DNA from: CAZEFK01 sp964511405
GTDB taxonomy: Bacteria; Pseudomonadota; Alphaproteobacteria; Elsterales; Elsteraceae
DNA length: 64,000 nucleotides
NCBI GenBank assembly: GCA_964511405.1
Contig: CAZEFK010000002.1
Location: 1-64,000 of the forward strand
Direction: 5' to 3'
The notes beneath the pieces are model-generated. The model was not told the DNA's origin. It ran no database searches and saw only the letters and a program-made list of their open reading frames with translations. Every line of letters begins with the position of its first letter. The stretch's first letter is position 1. Position numbers and translations under genes: made by a program. Shown piece after piece: positions 35,531-44,154 of this stretch.

Positions 35531-36688
35531 ATGTCCGCACCCGACATCTCGATCCTGCTGCCCACGCGCGGGCGGCCCGAAACCTTCGGCGCCGCCCTGG
35601 CGACCGCCCTGGCCCAGGACCATTCGGCCATCGAGGTGGTGGTCCAGAACAACGGTGCCGACCCCGCGACCCGGGCCCTGGTCGAGGCCGCCCGCGACCC
35701 GCGCATCGCCTATGACGAGACCCCGGCGGTGCTGTCCATGACCGACAATTGGGAGCGGGCCCTGCGCCGCGCCCGCGGTCGCTGGGTCACGGTGCTGGGC
35801 GACGACGACGGCCTGATGGCCGACGCCTGCCGGATCGTCTACGGCCTTGCCGCCGCCGACCCGGAGCTGGCGGTGATAAGCTGGGCGCCGGCCGACTATG
35901 GCTGGGACAGCGACCGCTCGCACCTGCGCAACCGCCTCGCGGTCAAGAACGTGCTGGACGCCGACCGCCGCGAGATGACGGCCACGGCTGACCTGTTCGA
36001 CCGGGCCCTGGACCTGACCCTGTCGTTCCTCGACCTGCCGATGGCCTACAACGGCTTCGTCGCCGCCCGGCTGATCCGGACGGCGCAGTCGCGCTGGGGC
36101 CGCTATTTCGGCTCGGTGCTGCCCGACGTCCATTCGGGCCTGGTCAACCTGCTGCTCGCCGATCGCTATCTGCGCCTCCACCGGCCGCTGTCGGTGCGCG
36201 GCACCTCCGGCCAGAGCGTCGGCGCCGCCTTCACCCGCCATGCCGAAGGGGCAGCCCGGCGCGCCGCGTTCGAAGCCGAGAGCGGCGGCGGCGCCCTGTG
36301 GCAGCCCGGACTGTTCCCCAGCGCCAACCTGGCCATGGTGATCGCCAACTCGCTGATGGGCAGCGTGCGGATTTTGCGGCCGGAGGTCGGTCCCGGGCGG
36401 GTCGATCCGGCCCGGGTGCTGGCCCTGATGGCCGCCACCATCGGCCATGCGCCCGACGGCTACGACGCGACCCTGGCGGACGCCCGCCGCCTGGCCGAGA
36501 TGCATGGGCTGACGGTCGACTGGAGCCAGATCCCGCCGCGGCCGCCGCCCCTGCCCCCCGCCGCCCCCGGCCTGTGGCGGGCCGGTGACGTGTCGGTGCT
36601 GGTGGTCGACTGCGCACAGCAGGGCATCCGCACCGTCGCCGACGCCGTGGCCTATGCCGCACGGGTGCTGCCGGAATGGCGCGGCTGA
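35531..36688 (+). CDS. Family 2-like glycosyltransferase, paralogue A
   Basis: 385 residues. The N-terminal 110 residues show a GT-A fold start: ISILLPTRGRPETF, VVVQNNGADPATRALV, DNWERALRRARG and a DxD-like VTVLGDDDGLM, where sugar nucleotide and metal bind. The remaining 270 residues are particular to this small family, with YGWDS, LPDVHSGLVN, VRGTSGQSVGAAF, WQPGLFPS and a C-terminal VLVVDCAQQGIRTVADA. Two further members lie at 41792 and 42991. No signal or membrane segment, so cytosolic. Acceptor and donor are unknown; a role in surface polysaccharide is only an inference. The start at 35531 lies 54 bases after the chemoreceptor stop. Confidence 0.82.
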   Translation: MSAPDISILLPTRGRPETFGAALATALAQDHSAIEVVVQNNGADPATRALVEAARDPRIAYDETPAVLSMTDNWERALRRARGRWVTVLGDDDGLMADACRIVYGLAAADPELAVISWAPADYGWDSDRSHLRNRLAVKNVLDADRREMTATADLFDRALDLTLSFLDLPMAYNGFVAARLIRTAQSRWGRYFGSVLPDVHSGLVNLLLADRYLRLHRPLSVRGTSGQSVGAAFTRHAEGAARRAAFEAESGGGALWQPGLFPSANLAMVIANSLMGSVRILRPEVGPGRVDPARVLALMAATIGHAPDGYDATLADARRLAEMHGLTVDWSQIPPRPPPLPPAAPGLWRAGDVSVLVVDCAQQGIRTVADAVAYAARVLPEWRG

Positions 36689-36761
36689 CCGGAGCAGCCT
36701 TGTCAGGCGCCCAATGTTCCTGTTATGTTCCTGACACCGCCATTCGCGCAGGAGCAGGTTC

Positions 36762-36971
36762 ATGCAGGCCGCAACCAGGATCGACCCCCTCCGCGAGACT
36801 CGGCGGCAGTTCGCCGAAAGCCTGAGGCCGGAGGTCTACCGCGTCGCCGTCGCCCATCGCCATCTGCTGCGCGGCCGCGATCCCGCGGCCCTGACCACGC
36901 GGCAGCTGATGGACTTCGCCGACGAGAACCCGCATCTGTTCAGTGCTCGGGGGCAGCTCGAACGCCAGTGA
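36762..36971 (+). CDS. Small hypothetical protein
   Basis: 69 residues, highly charged (many Arg, Glu, Asp) and predicted helical: REVYRVAV-like PEVYRVAVAHRHLLRG and a TTRQLMDFADENPHLF segment near the C-terminus. No family recognised. It has GCAGGAGCAG nine bases before the ATG, does not overlap any gene on either strand, and lies 73 bases after the glycosyltransferase stop. Those points favour a real small gene, but it could be chance. Confidence 0.5.
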   Translation: MQAATRIDPLRETRRQFAESLRPEVYRVAVAHRHLLRGRDPAALTTRQLMDFADENPHLFSARGQLERQ

Positions 36972-37002
36972 CGGCACCGCCCGGCGGACCCTACCGGCAT
37001 CC

Positions 37003-37956
37003 CTATCGCGACGGCCGCTGGCCGCCGCCCACGGCGATCACGGCGACGATGATGAGGCCGGTCATCACGTCGCGCACGCCGGCGCCAAAGCCGGCGTTGT
37101 TGAGCATGGCGACGACCATGAACAGGAACAGCGCGGCCCCCCACAGGCCCGGCAGATTGGCCATGCCGCCGGCAACGGAGGTGCCGCCGATCACCACCGC
37201 AGCGATCGAAGCCAGCAGGTACTCGGCGCCGACATCCAGCGACGAGCCGCCGGTGAAGCCGGCCAGCAGCGCGCCGCACAGCCCGGCCAGGCCGCCGCAC
37301 AGGACGTAGGTCGCGAACCGGGTGCGGTCGACCGCCAAGCCGGCCAGCCGCGCCGCCCGCCGGTTCTGGCCGATGGCCAGGACCGAGCGCCCGTAGATCG
37401 TGCGATGCAGCGCAACCCCGGCCAGCACCGACAGCCCGGCCGCCGCGAAGGCCAGGACCGGCACGCCGCCGGCCCGCGCGACCGCGAAGTCGGCAAAGGC
37501 GGGCGGCGGCTTGATCTGCAGGCCGCGGCCATAGGAGATGCCGACCGACTGGATGATGAAGCTCGCTGACAGCGTCGCGATGATCGGCGGGATCTTGAGC
37601 AGCCGGATCAGCGCATAGTTGGCCGCGCCGATCGCCAAACCAACGGCGACCGGGGCCGCCAAGCCCAGCGCGATGCGGCTGTCGGCGCCATCCATCACCT
37701 TCATCGCCACGGCACTGGCCAGCCCGATCGTGGCCGGCACCGACAGGTCGATGTTGCCCGGCCCCAGGGTGATCACGAACATCTGCCCGATCGCCACGAT
37801 CACCGTGAACGTCGCGAAGGCGAGCGCCGTGGCCAGCAGCCCCTGGGCGCCCTGGCCGCCGGCGACCGCGATCGCGGCACCCCACACCAGCAGGGCGCCG
37901 GCGAACGACCAGGCCCACGGACGGTCGAGCAGGAGGCGGCGCAGCATGTCCGTCAT
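37003..37956 (-). CDS. CUT2-type sugar ABC transporter permease, second subunit
   Basis: 317 residues, BPD_transp_2 type with about nine membrane segments. Landmarks: LGPGNIDLSVPATIGLAS, YALIRLLKIPPIIATLSASFIIQSVG (shown in part), the GQNRRAARLAGLAVDRTRF contact loop and IGGTSVAGGMANLPG. It forms a heterodimer with the permease encoded just upstream (overlap ATGA at 37953-37956). This two-permease layout with a double-NBD ATPase resembles rhamnose (RhaP/RhaQ) and autoinducer-2-type importers rather than the ribose type. Confidence 0.9.
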   Translation of the reverse strand: MTDMLRRLLLDRPWAWSFAGALLVWGAAIAVAGGQGAQGLLATALAFATFTVIVAIGQMFVITLGPGNIDLSVPATIGLASAVAMKVMDGADSRIALGLAAPVAVGLAIGAANYALIRLLKIPPIIATLSASFIIQSVGISYGRGLQIKPPPAFADFAVARAGGVPVLAFAAAGLSVLAGVALHRTIYGRSVLAIGQNRRAARLAGLAVDRTRFATYVLCGGLAGLCGALLAGFTGGSSLDVGAEYLLASIAAVVIGGTSVAGGMANLPGLWGAALFLFMVVAMLNNAGFGAGVRDVMTGLIIVAVIAVGGGQRPSR

Positions 37957-38924
37957 GCCTCGCCTCGGTCGATGGCAACCCGCGCCGCCAGGATCAGGAT
38001 CAGGATCAGGATGACGCCCTGGGCGCCGACCTGCCATTCCGAGGGGATCCGCACCCCGGGCAGCCACGGTACCTGGAAGAAGTTGAGCGCGACCGCCGCC
38101 AGCTGCAGGGTCAGCGCCCCGATCACGGCCCCCACCGGCGACACGCGCCCGCCCACGAACTCAGCGCCGCCCAGGATCGCCCCGGCGATCGACAGCAGCG
38201 TGTAGCCGTTGGCCATGTTGGCGTCGGCCGAGGTCGACACGCCGACCAGCGCCAGGCCGGACGCCACCCCGAACAGCCCGGCGGCCATGAACATCGCCAC
38301 CCGGATCCACAGCAGCGACCAGCCGGCCCGCGCCAGCGCTTCGGGGTTGCCGCCGGCGCCGCGCAGGATGGCGCCCAACGAGGTGCGCATCAGCGCCAGA
38401 TGGGCAACCACCGCCACCGCCGCCGCCGCCACGATCGGGAACGGCACCAGCGGCACCGGCAGCGCCATCAGCCCCTGCAGCCAGGCCGGCGCATGGCCGC
38501 CCGGCGTCGGCCGGACCAGGATCGCCAGCCCCAGCCAGACGAAGCCCATCCCCAGGGTCACGACGATCGACGGCACCCGGCGCAGATGGATGATGGCGCC
38601 GACCAGGCCATAGGCGGCCACCGCCCCGGCCAGGACGGCAATCCCCAGCAGGGGCCGGCCGGGCAGCCAGGTCGCCGCGACGCAGCCGACGAACCCGACG
38701 AACGCGCCGATCGACAGGTCGAGGTCGTTGATCGTGATGACGCAGAGCTGCGCGATCGTGGCCAGCGCCACCGGCACCGCCAGGTTGAGCATCAGGGTCA
38801 GGCCGAAATAGCTGATCGCCCGCGGATTGAGGACGTCGATGGCGACCAGCACCAGCGCCAGCGACAGGATCGGCAGCAGCGCCCGCAGCCGGCGGCGCTG
38901 GACGGGCCGGACGGTGCGGATCAT
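37953..38924 (-). CDS. CUT2-type sugar ABC transporter permease, first subunit
   Basis: 323 residues, BPD_transp_2 type. Landmarks: [33 protein letters not shown], the [15 protein letters not shown] contact loop and [16 protein letters not shown]. Four copies of the hexanucleotide CAGGAT at 37989-38012 encode an ILILILIL run close to the C-terminus, inside the last membrane segment. The start ATG overlaps the ATPase stop (ATGA at 38921-38924). Works with the neighbouring permease and the double-NBD ATPase. Confidence 0.9.
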   Translation of the reverse strand: MIRTVRPVQRRRLRALLPILSLALVLVAIDVLNPRAISYFGLTLMLNLAVPVALATIAQLCVITINDLDLSIGAFVGFVGCVAATWLPGRPLLGIAVLAGAVAAYGLVGAIIHLRRVPSIVVTLGMGFVWLGLAILVRPTPGGHAPAWLQGLMALPVPLVPFPIVAAAAVAVVAHLALMRTSLGAILRGAGGNPEALARAGWSLLWIRVAMFMAAGLFGVASGLALVGVSTSADANMANGYTLLSIAGAILGGAEFVGGRVSPVGAVIGALTLQLAAVALNFFQVPWLPGVRIPSEWQVGAQGVILILILILAARVAIDRGEA

Positions 38925-40399
38925 GCGGCCGCGTCGCCCGAGGTCTCGCCCAGGGTCTCGAATGACGACTGGATCACCGCCGCCTCGGTCAGCTGGTCGC
39001 GGCCGACCTCGGCCGCGATGCGGCCATTGCGGAAGACATAGACGCGGTCGCAATAGGCCAGCTCGTCGAACTCCGTGGTGTACCACAGGAAGGTTCGGCC
39101 GGCCGCGGCCTCGGCCTGGATCAGGGTGTAGACCTCGCGCTTGGTGCCGATGTCGACACCGCGCATCGGATCGTCCATCAGCACGATGGCGGCGCCCGAC
39201 GCGAGCGCCCGGGCGAACAGCACCTTCTGCTGGTTGCCCCCGGACAAGGACAGGATCGGCGCGTCGATGCCGTCGGCCCGGATGCCGATGCGGCGGCGCC
39301 AGGATTCGGCCAGCTCGGCCTCGCGGCCGAGCCGGATCAGCCCATGCCGGCACAGCGCCGCAAGCGCGCCGACGCTCAAGTTCCGCGCCACCGGCCATAG
39401 CGGAAAGATGCCGTCCGACTGGCGGTCGCCCGGAACCAGCGCAACGCTGCCCGAGAGCGCGATCGCCGCGGTCGCCCGCCGCGCGGCGTCGACGACGGCG
39501 ATCAGCAGATCGGTCTGGCCGTGCCCGGCCAGACCGGCCAGGCCGACCACCTCGCCGGCGCGGGCCTCGACCGCGCGGCCATCGGGCTGCCGTGCCGGCC
39601 GCGCCGCTACCCGCAGGGGCGCGTCACCCGCGCGCGGCGCCACGGCCGCCGCGATCGCGCCGCGCATACTGCCCATGGCCTGAACCAGCTTGTCGTGGTC
39701 GAACGCGTCAGCGCGGCCGCTCGCCACTACCCGGCCGTCGCGCATCACGACGATGCGGTCGCTGGTCGACAGGATCTCGCCCAACAGATGCGAGACCAGG
39801 ACCGCGCTGGCACCGGCGGCGACGCGGCGGCGCACGAAGGCCAGCAGCTGCCCGGCGGTCTGCGCATCGAGGGCCGAGGTCGGCTCGTCCAGGACGACCA
39901 GCCGCACGGGCGCGTCCGTCTCGGTGAAGGCCCGCGCGATCTCGACCATCTGACGCCGGCTGATCGGCAGGTCGGCGACCACGTCGCCCGGCTGGATGCC
40001 ATGGTCGGGGAAGATCTCGTCCAGCTGGGCCTGCATCAGGCGGCCGCCACGCTGGCGCCAGCCCCGGCCGCGAATCGCCGGATGGACGACCGCCGCGTTC
40101 TCCGCGACGGTCAGATTCGGGCACAGCGACAGTTCCTGGAAGACACAGCGGATGCCCAGCCGATGGGCCTCGGCTACCGCATGGTGCCCGGCCGGCTGGC
40201 CGGCCGCCAGGATCCGGCCGCTGTCGGGGGCCAGGGTGCCGGCCAGTGCGCCGACCAGCGTCGACTTGCCGGCGCCGTTGTGGCCGACCAGGCCGACGCA
40301 CTCGCCGGCGGCGATCGCCAGGTCCACGCCCTGCAGGGCGCGGATTGCCCCGAAGCTCTTGGCGATCGCCTCCAGGCGGATGAGTTCGCGGTCCGGCAC
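38921..40399 (-). CDS. CUT2-type sugar ABC transporter ATPase with two nucleotide-binding domains
   Basis: 492 residues. NBD1 (about 6-240) has Walker [10 protein letters not shown] at 39-47, an [13 protein letters not shown] signature variant and [15 protein letters not shown]2 (about 250-480) has a degenerate Walker A region, [16 protein letters not shown], as usual in RbsA/MglA-type proteins, then [15 protein letters not shown] and [15 protein letters not shown]. The signature of NBD1 lacks the usual SGGQ start. It energises the heterodimeric permease pair encoded downstream. The binding-protein gene lies 33 bases upstream. Confidence 0.92.
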   Translation of the reverse strand: MPDRELIRLEAIAKSFGAIRALQGVDLAIAAGECVGLVGHNGAGKSTLVGALAGTLAPDSGRILAAGQPAGHHAVAEAHRLGIRCVFQELSLCPNLTVAENAAVVHPAIRGRGWRQRGGRLMQAQLDEIFPDHGIQPGDVVADLPISRRQMVEIARAFTETDAPVRLVVLDEPTSALDAQTAGQLLAFVRRRVAAGASAVLVSHLLGEILSTSDRIVVMRDGRVVASGRADAFDHDKLVQAMGSMRGAIAAAVAPRAGDAPLRVAARPARQPDGRAVEARAGEVVGLAGLAGHGQTDLLIAVVDAARRATAAIALSGSVALVPGDRQSDGIFPLWPVARNLSVGALAALCRHGLIRLGREAELAESWRRRIGIRADGIDAPILSLSGGNQQKVLFARALASGAAIVLMDDPMRGVDIGTKREVYTLIQAEAAAGRTFLWYTTEFDELAYCDRVYVFRNGRIAAEVGRDQLTEAAVIQSSFETLGETSGDAAA

Positions 40400-40432
40400 C
40401 GCCGTCCTCCGGGATGCCAGCCCGCGCGCCGG

Positions 40433-41449
40433 CTACTTCTTGCTGTTGGCCGCGATCGCGTCGATCGCGTCCTGCTGCGTGTACTCGGTGTTGGCGACGC
40501 TGCCGACCGGCGTGGCCTTCAGCGCCTCGTCCAGATGCGCCTGATCGATGGCCAGATAGGGCACCACCATGTCATGGGGCACGGTCTTGCCGTCCAGGAT
40601 CTGCTGGGCCACCCAGAACGCCAGGGTCGACACGCCGGGGGCGATCGACGCCGACCAGGTGGTGTAGCCGTTGGCGTCGTGCTGCTGCTTCCACCACTGC
40701 AGCTCGTCCTGCCGGTTGCCCATGATGATCAGCGGCGTCGGCCGGCCCGCGGCCTTGAACGCCTGGGCCGCGCCGAAGCCGTCGCCGCCCTGGTCGACAA
40801 TGGCGGCGATGTCGGGCAGCGACGGCAGGACGGTCGCGACTGCCTTCTGGGCCGTCGCCTCGTCCCAGTCGCCGGTCACGCTGTTGGCGATCTTGAAGCC
40901 CGGATGCCCCTGCACGCCGGCTTGGATGCCGTCATGGATCGCGACGTCGATCGAGGTCCCGGCCAGGCCGCGGATCTCCAGCAGGTTGCCGCCCTTCGGC
41001 AGGTGCTGGGCCACGTAGTCGACCTCGGCCTGCCCCATGCCCTTGAAGTCGACGACCACGCGGTAGGCGCAGGGCTCGGTCACGATGCCGTCGAACGACA
41101 CCACGACGATGCCGGCGCCGCAGGCCGCCTTGATCGCCCCGTTGAGGGCGTCGGGCGAGGCAGCATTGATCACGATCGCGTTATAGCCCTGCAGAATCAG
41201 ATTCTGGACCTGCGCCGCCTGGGTCGGCACTTCCTTGTCGGCGGTGGTGAAGACGTCCGCCGCCCCCACCACGTGCTCGGCGACCGCCTTCTTGGTGACC
41301 TTGTCCCAGCTTTGCAGCATCGCCTGGCGCCAGGAATTGCCGGCATAGTTGTTGGAGAAGGCGATGCGTTTGCCCGATGTCTCGGCCGACGCCGTGCCGG
41401 CCACCGCCAGCACCATCGCCAGCGCCGTCGTTGCGAGTACCGCCTTCAT
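40433..41449 (-). CDS. CUT2-type sugar ABC transporter solute-binding protein
   Basis: 338 residues with a Sec signal peptide at 1-23 (MKAVLATTALAMVLAVAG, cleavage after ASA). The mature part is a Peripla_BP_4 fold: IAFSNNYAGNSWRQAML, NLILQGYNAIVINAASPDAL, VVVSFDGIV, IADQ-like AAIVDQGGDGFGAAQAF and IMGNRQDELQWW. First gene of the binding protein-ATPase-permease-permease operon. Ligand unknown; Trp-Trp and Arg/Asp positions in the binding cleft fit a sugar or polyol. An upstream dyad at 41501-41516 may be its control site. Confidence 0.9.
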   Translation of the reverse strand: MKAVLATTALAMVLAVAGTASAETSGKRIAFSNNYAGNSWRQAMLQSWDKVTKKAVAEHVVGAADVFTTADKEVPTQAAQVQNLILQGYNAIVINAASPDALNGAIKAACGAGIVVVSFDGIVTEPCAYRVVVDFKGMGQAEVDYVAQHLPKGGNLLEIRGLAGTSIDVAIHDGIQAGVQGHPGFKIANSVTGDWDEATAQKAVATVLPSLPDIAAIVDQGGDGFGAAQAFKAAGRPTPLIIMGNRQDELQWWKQQHDANGYTTWSASIAPGVSTLAFWVAQQILDGKTVPHDMVVPYLAIDQAHLDEALKATPVGSVANTEYTQQDAIDAIAANSKK

Positions 41450-41500
41450 GTTGGGTCCTCCCCCTCGCTGCCGGGCGAGTCGCCGCCCATTATCGATATA

Positions 41501-41516
41501 GTTGATCCAAATCAAC
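41501..41516. promoter_or_regulatory. Inverted repeat upstream of sugar importer operon
   Basis: GTTGAT and ATCAAC flank CCAA, a perfect six-base dyad 52 bases before the binding-protein start at 41449. A TTGACA sequence on the minus strand (41524-41529) stands next to it and could be a -35 box. No convincing -10 box at the right distance was found, so promoter and operator roles are tentative. Confidence 0.35.
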
Positions 41517-41539
41517 AGCCCTCCTGTCAACATCGATGC

Positions 41540-41692
41540 TCACGGCTCGAGCCTGGCCAACACGTCGAAGCGGGTCATCTTCAGCATGGCGGCACCGTCG
41601 CCGCGGATGACGAACTCGGCCTCGCGGCGCACGGCCGAGTTGCGGCTCGAAATGATCCGATGCGGCCGCCGGGGTGAAGCAGGATCGGTCAC
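41540..41692 (-). CDS. Possible 50-residue hypothetical protein
   Basis: A GTG-initiated frame of 50 codons lies in the 342-base gap between the binding-protein gene and glycosyltransferase paralogue B. The peptide is basic, begins VTDPASPRRPHRIIS and ends RFDVLARLEP. It has no recognisable family and only a weak GGACAGGG upstream. It may be a short gene, a remnant of a larger one, or chance. Nothing else was seen in 41450-41791 apart from the dyad at 41501. Confidence 0.25.
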   Translation of the reverse strand: MTDPASPRRPHRIISSRNSAVRREAEFVIRGDGAAMLKMTRFDVLARLEP

Positions 41693-41791
41693 GCGCTGGC
41701 CCTGTCCTTGTGATCGCCCGCCGAACGGACTGTTTGCTCCCTTACTGCCCTCCGGTTACGGCCACGTGACGAGGCCCGCCGCAGCGGTCGG

Positions 41792-42961
41792 TCAGCGCCA
41801 GTTCGGAAACAGGCCGCTGACCAGGGCGCAAGCGTCGGCGATGGTGCCGATCCGGGCCCGGGCGCAATCGATCACGAGCATCGTGTGATCCCACGGCATC
41901 CGATGGAACCCTGGCGTCGAGCGCAAGGGCGGCGTCGGCGCGGCCGGAACGGTCGACCAATCGACCGGCAGCTGGTGCAGTTCCGCCAGCCGCCGGAGGT
42001 CGGCCAGGCGCGCCGCGAAACCGGCAGGATCGGACGGCAGGGCGCCGATCATGGCGCGGGCCAAGCCGTGGAAATCCAGTTGCGGCCCGCTCACGCCCGG
42101 GAACAATCGCGCCTTGGACGCCAGCAAGGCATTGGCGATCACCATCTCCAGCGTCCAGGACGGGAACAGGCCGGGCTGCCAGCGCGCCTCCTCGCCGCCG
42201 GTGTCCGCCGCCGCATTGTCGGCCTCGAATTCGCCGCGGCGATGACGCCCGGCCTCGTACTGACCGTAGGCCGAGCCGATGGAATGGCCTGATACGCCGC
42301 GCACCCCCAGCGGACGCGTCAGGTGCAGAAACATCGGCGCCATGCACAGATTGACGATCGCCGAGTGGACATCCGGAAGGTCGGTATCGAAATACCGGCC
42401 ATATAATGCCCGCGCGCGACGAATTAGAGATATATGAGTAAATGCACAATAAATTGTCGGTGCGGTCAGCAGCTGTCTTTCGTACTTATAAATATCCCCT
42501 ATGAGCTCTACGGAATTTATTAAATAGCCAATATCGGTCTTATCGACATTGGGTACACATAGAAGATCGCGAATGCTGGGTTGGGCGGTAGGCCAGCCGT
42601 AGTCAGGAATGTTCCACTTGATCACGGTGAGGCCAGCCATGGACGTCGCCACATGCCGGACATAGGAGCACGCATCGGGCAACAGCCCGTCGTCATCGCC
42701 GAGATAGGTCACCCAGTCGCCGCTGGCCTGGTTCAGCGCCCGCTCCCAGTTCGCCGTCATGGGCAGGACCTCGGCCGTCTCATCATAGACGATCCGAGGG
42801 TCCGCCGCGGCGTCCACGATCGCCCGGGTCTCGGGGTCGGCGCCGTTGTTCTGGACCACGATCTCGACCCCGGGATCGTCCTGCCACAGCGCGGTGGCCA
42901 GGGCATGCCGGAAGGTGTCGGGGCGCCGCTTGGTCGGCAGGACGATGGTGAAGTCGGCCAT
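41792..42961 (-). CDS. Family 2-like glycosyltransferase, paralogue B
   Basis: 389 residues, same family as the proteins encoded at 35531 and 42991. The N-terminal GT-A part reads FTIVLPTKRRPDTF, VVQNNGADPETRAIV, TANWERALNQASG and the DxD-like TYLGDDDGLLP. The middle has YGWPT, DKTDIGYLIN and RALYGRYFDTDLPDVHS; the end has MLVIDCARARIGTIADA. The codons for about residues 130-185 (42418-42565) are strikingly AT-rich compared with the rest, whereas the first 77 codons are almost identical in DNA to those of paralogue C. A mosaic history by recombination or gene conversion is likely. No signal peptide. Confidence 0.82.
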   Translation of the reverse strand: MADFTIVLPTKRRPDTFRHALATALWQDDPGVEIVVQNNGADPETRAIVDAAADPRIVYDETAEVLPMTANWERALNQASGDWVTYLGDDDGLLPDACSYVRHVATSMAGLTVIKWNIPDYGWPTAQPSIRDLLCVPNVDKTDIGYLINSVELIGDIYKYERQLLTAPTIYCAFTHISLIRRARALYGRYFDTDLPDVHSAIVNLCMAPMFLHLTRPLGVRGVSGHSIGSAYGQYEAGRHRRGEFEADNAAADTGGEEARWQPGLFPSWTLEMVIANALLASKARLFPGVSGPQLDFHGLARAMIGALPSDPAGFAARLADLRRLAELHQLPVDWSTVPAAPTPPLRSTPGFHRMPWDHTMLVIDCARARIGTIADACALVSGLFPNWR

Positions 42962-42990
42962 GGCCTCAGGGTGTTGCGATCGGCCGCGAC

Positions 42991-44151
42991 TCAACGCCAG
43001 TTCGGGTAAAGGCCGCTGACCAGGGCGCAGGCATCGGCGATGGTGCGAATCCGGGCCCGCGCGCAATCGATCACCAGCAAGCTGCGGCCGGCCTCCAAGC
43101 TGTGGAAGCCGGCATGCGCCGGGCCCTGCTCCGGCGGCTTCGCGGGCAGGCCCGACCAGTCGACGGTCAAGCCGTGCATGTCGGCCAGCCGGCGGATATC
43201 GGCCAGCCGCGCCTCGTAACCCTGGGTTTCCAGCCCCAGCATGGCGATCATGGCCTCCGCCAAGCCCTGGAAGCCGAACTGCGGCTCCTGGCCGCCCGGG
43301 AAGAGCCGCGCCTTGGCGGCCAGCAGGGCGTTGGCCACGACCATCTCCAGCGTCCACGAGGGGAACAGGCCGGGCTGCCACGTCGTACCGCCCGCGCGCG
43401 CCGCGTTGTCGGCCTCGAACGCCTCTCGTCGCTGCTGTCCGCTGCCGAACTCCGAATAGGCGGCGCCGATGCTGTGACCAGATACCCCACGCACCCCTTG
43501 GGGCCGCGACAAATGCAAAAAGATCGGCGACAGGCAAAGATTCTGGACTGCCGAGTACACATCCGGCAGGTCCGTATCGAAATACCGACCATGCAGCGCC
43601 TTGGCTCGCCGAATCAAAGAATTGTGCACAAAGCAGCTATAAATTGACGGACTGGCCAGCATCTTTCGACGATAGGCATACCAGTCGACCAGAAACTCCT
43701 GGGAGTTCATCAGGTAGCCGAAGTCGGTCTTATCGACATTGGCGATGCACAACAGGTTCCGGATCGACGGGGCCGCACTGTCCCAGCCATAGTCGGGGAG
43801 GTTCCATTTGACGATCGTCAGGCCGGCCATGGTGGTGACGACGTGGCGGACATAGGCGCAGGCATCCGGCACCAGGCCGTCATCGTCGCCGAGAAACGTC
43901 ACCCACTCGCCACTGGCATGGTTCAGCGCCCGCTCCCAGTTCGCGGTCATGGGCAGAACCTCGGCCGTCTCGTCATAGACGATCCGAGGGTCCGCCGCGG
44001 CGTCCACGATCGCCCGGGTCTCGGGGTCGGCGCCGTTGTTCTGGACCACGATCTCGACCCCGGGATCGTCCTGCCACAGCGCGGTGGCCAGGGCATGCCG
44101 GAAGGTGTCGGGGCGCCGCTTGGTCGGCAGGACGATGGTAAAGTCAGCCAT
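42991..44151 (-). CDS. Family 2-like glycosyltransferase, paralogue C
   Basis: 386 residues. Same domain plan as paralogue B: FTIVLPTKRRPDTF, VVQNNGADPETR, NWERALNHASG, TFLGDDDGLVP, then YGWDS, DKTDFGYLMN, ALHGRYFDTDLPDVYS, VSGHSIGAAY, WQPGLFPSWTLEMV and LLVIDCARARIRTIADA. The stop lies 30 bases before the start of paralogue B on the same strand, so the two are a tandem duplication and probably one transcript. DNA bases 43921-44151 differ from 42731-42961 at only five positions. The CocE-like hydrolase gene ends four bases upstream of this start. Confidence 0.82.
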   Translation of the reverse strand: MADFTIVLPTKRRPDTFRHALATALWQDDPGVEIVVQNNGADPETRAIVDAAADPRIVYDETAEVLPMTANWERALNHASGEWVTFLGDDDGLVPDACAYVRHVVTTMAGLTIVKWNLPDYGWDSAAPSIRNLLCIANVDKTDFGYLMNSQEFLVDWYAYRRKMLASPSIYSCFVHNSLIRRAKALHGRYFDTDLPDVYSAVQNLCLSPIFLHLSRPQGVRGVSGHSIGAAYSEFGSGQQRREAFEADNAARAGGTTWQPGLFPSWTLEMVVANALLAAKARLFPGGQEPQFGFQGLAEAMIAMLGLETQGYEARLADIRRLADMHGLTVDWSGLPAKPPEQGPAHAGFHSLEAGRSLLVIDCARARIRTIADACALVSGLYPNWR

Positions 44152-44154
44152 GGG

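Noticed and set aside
41792..43537. A 581-codon glycosyltransferase starting in the upstream paralogue
   Set aside because: The first 192 codons are paralogue C read in the wrong frame; the true start is the ATG at 42961, which matches the start of paralogue C.
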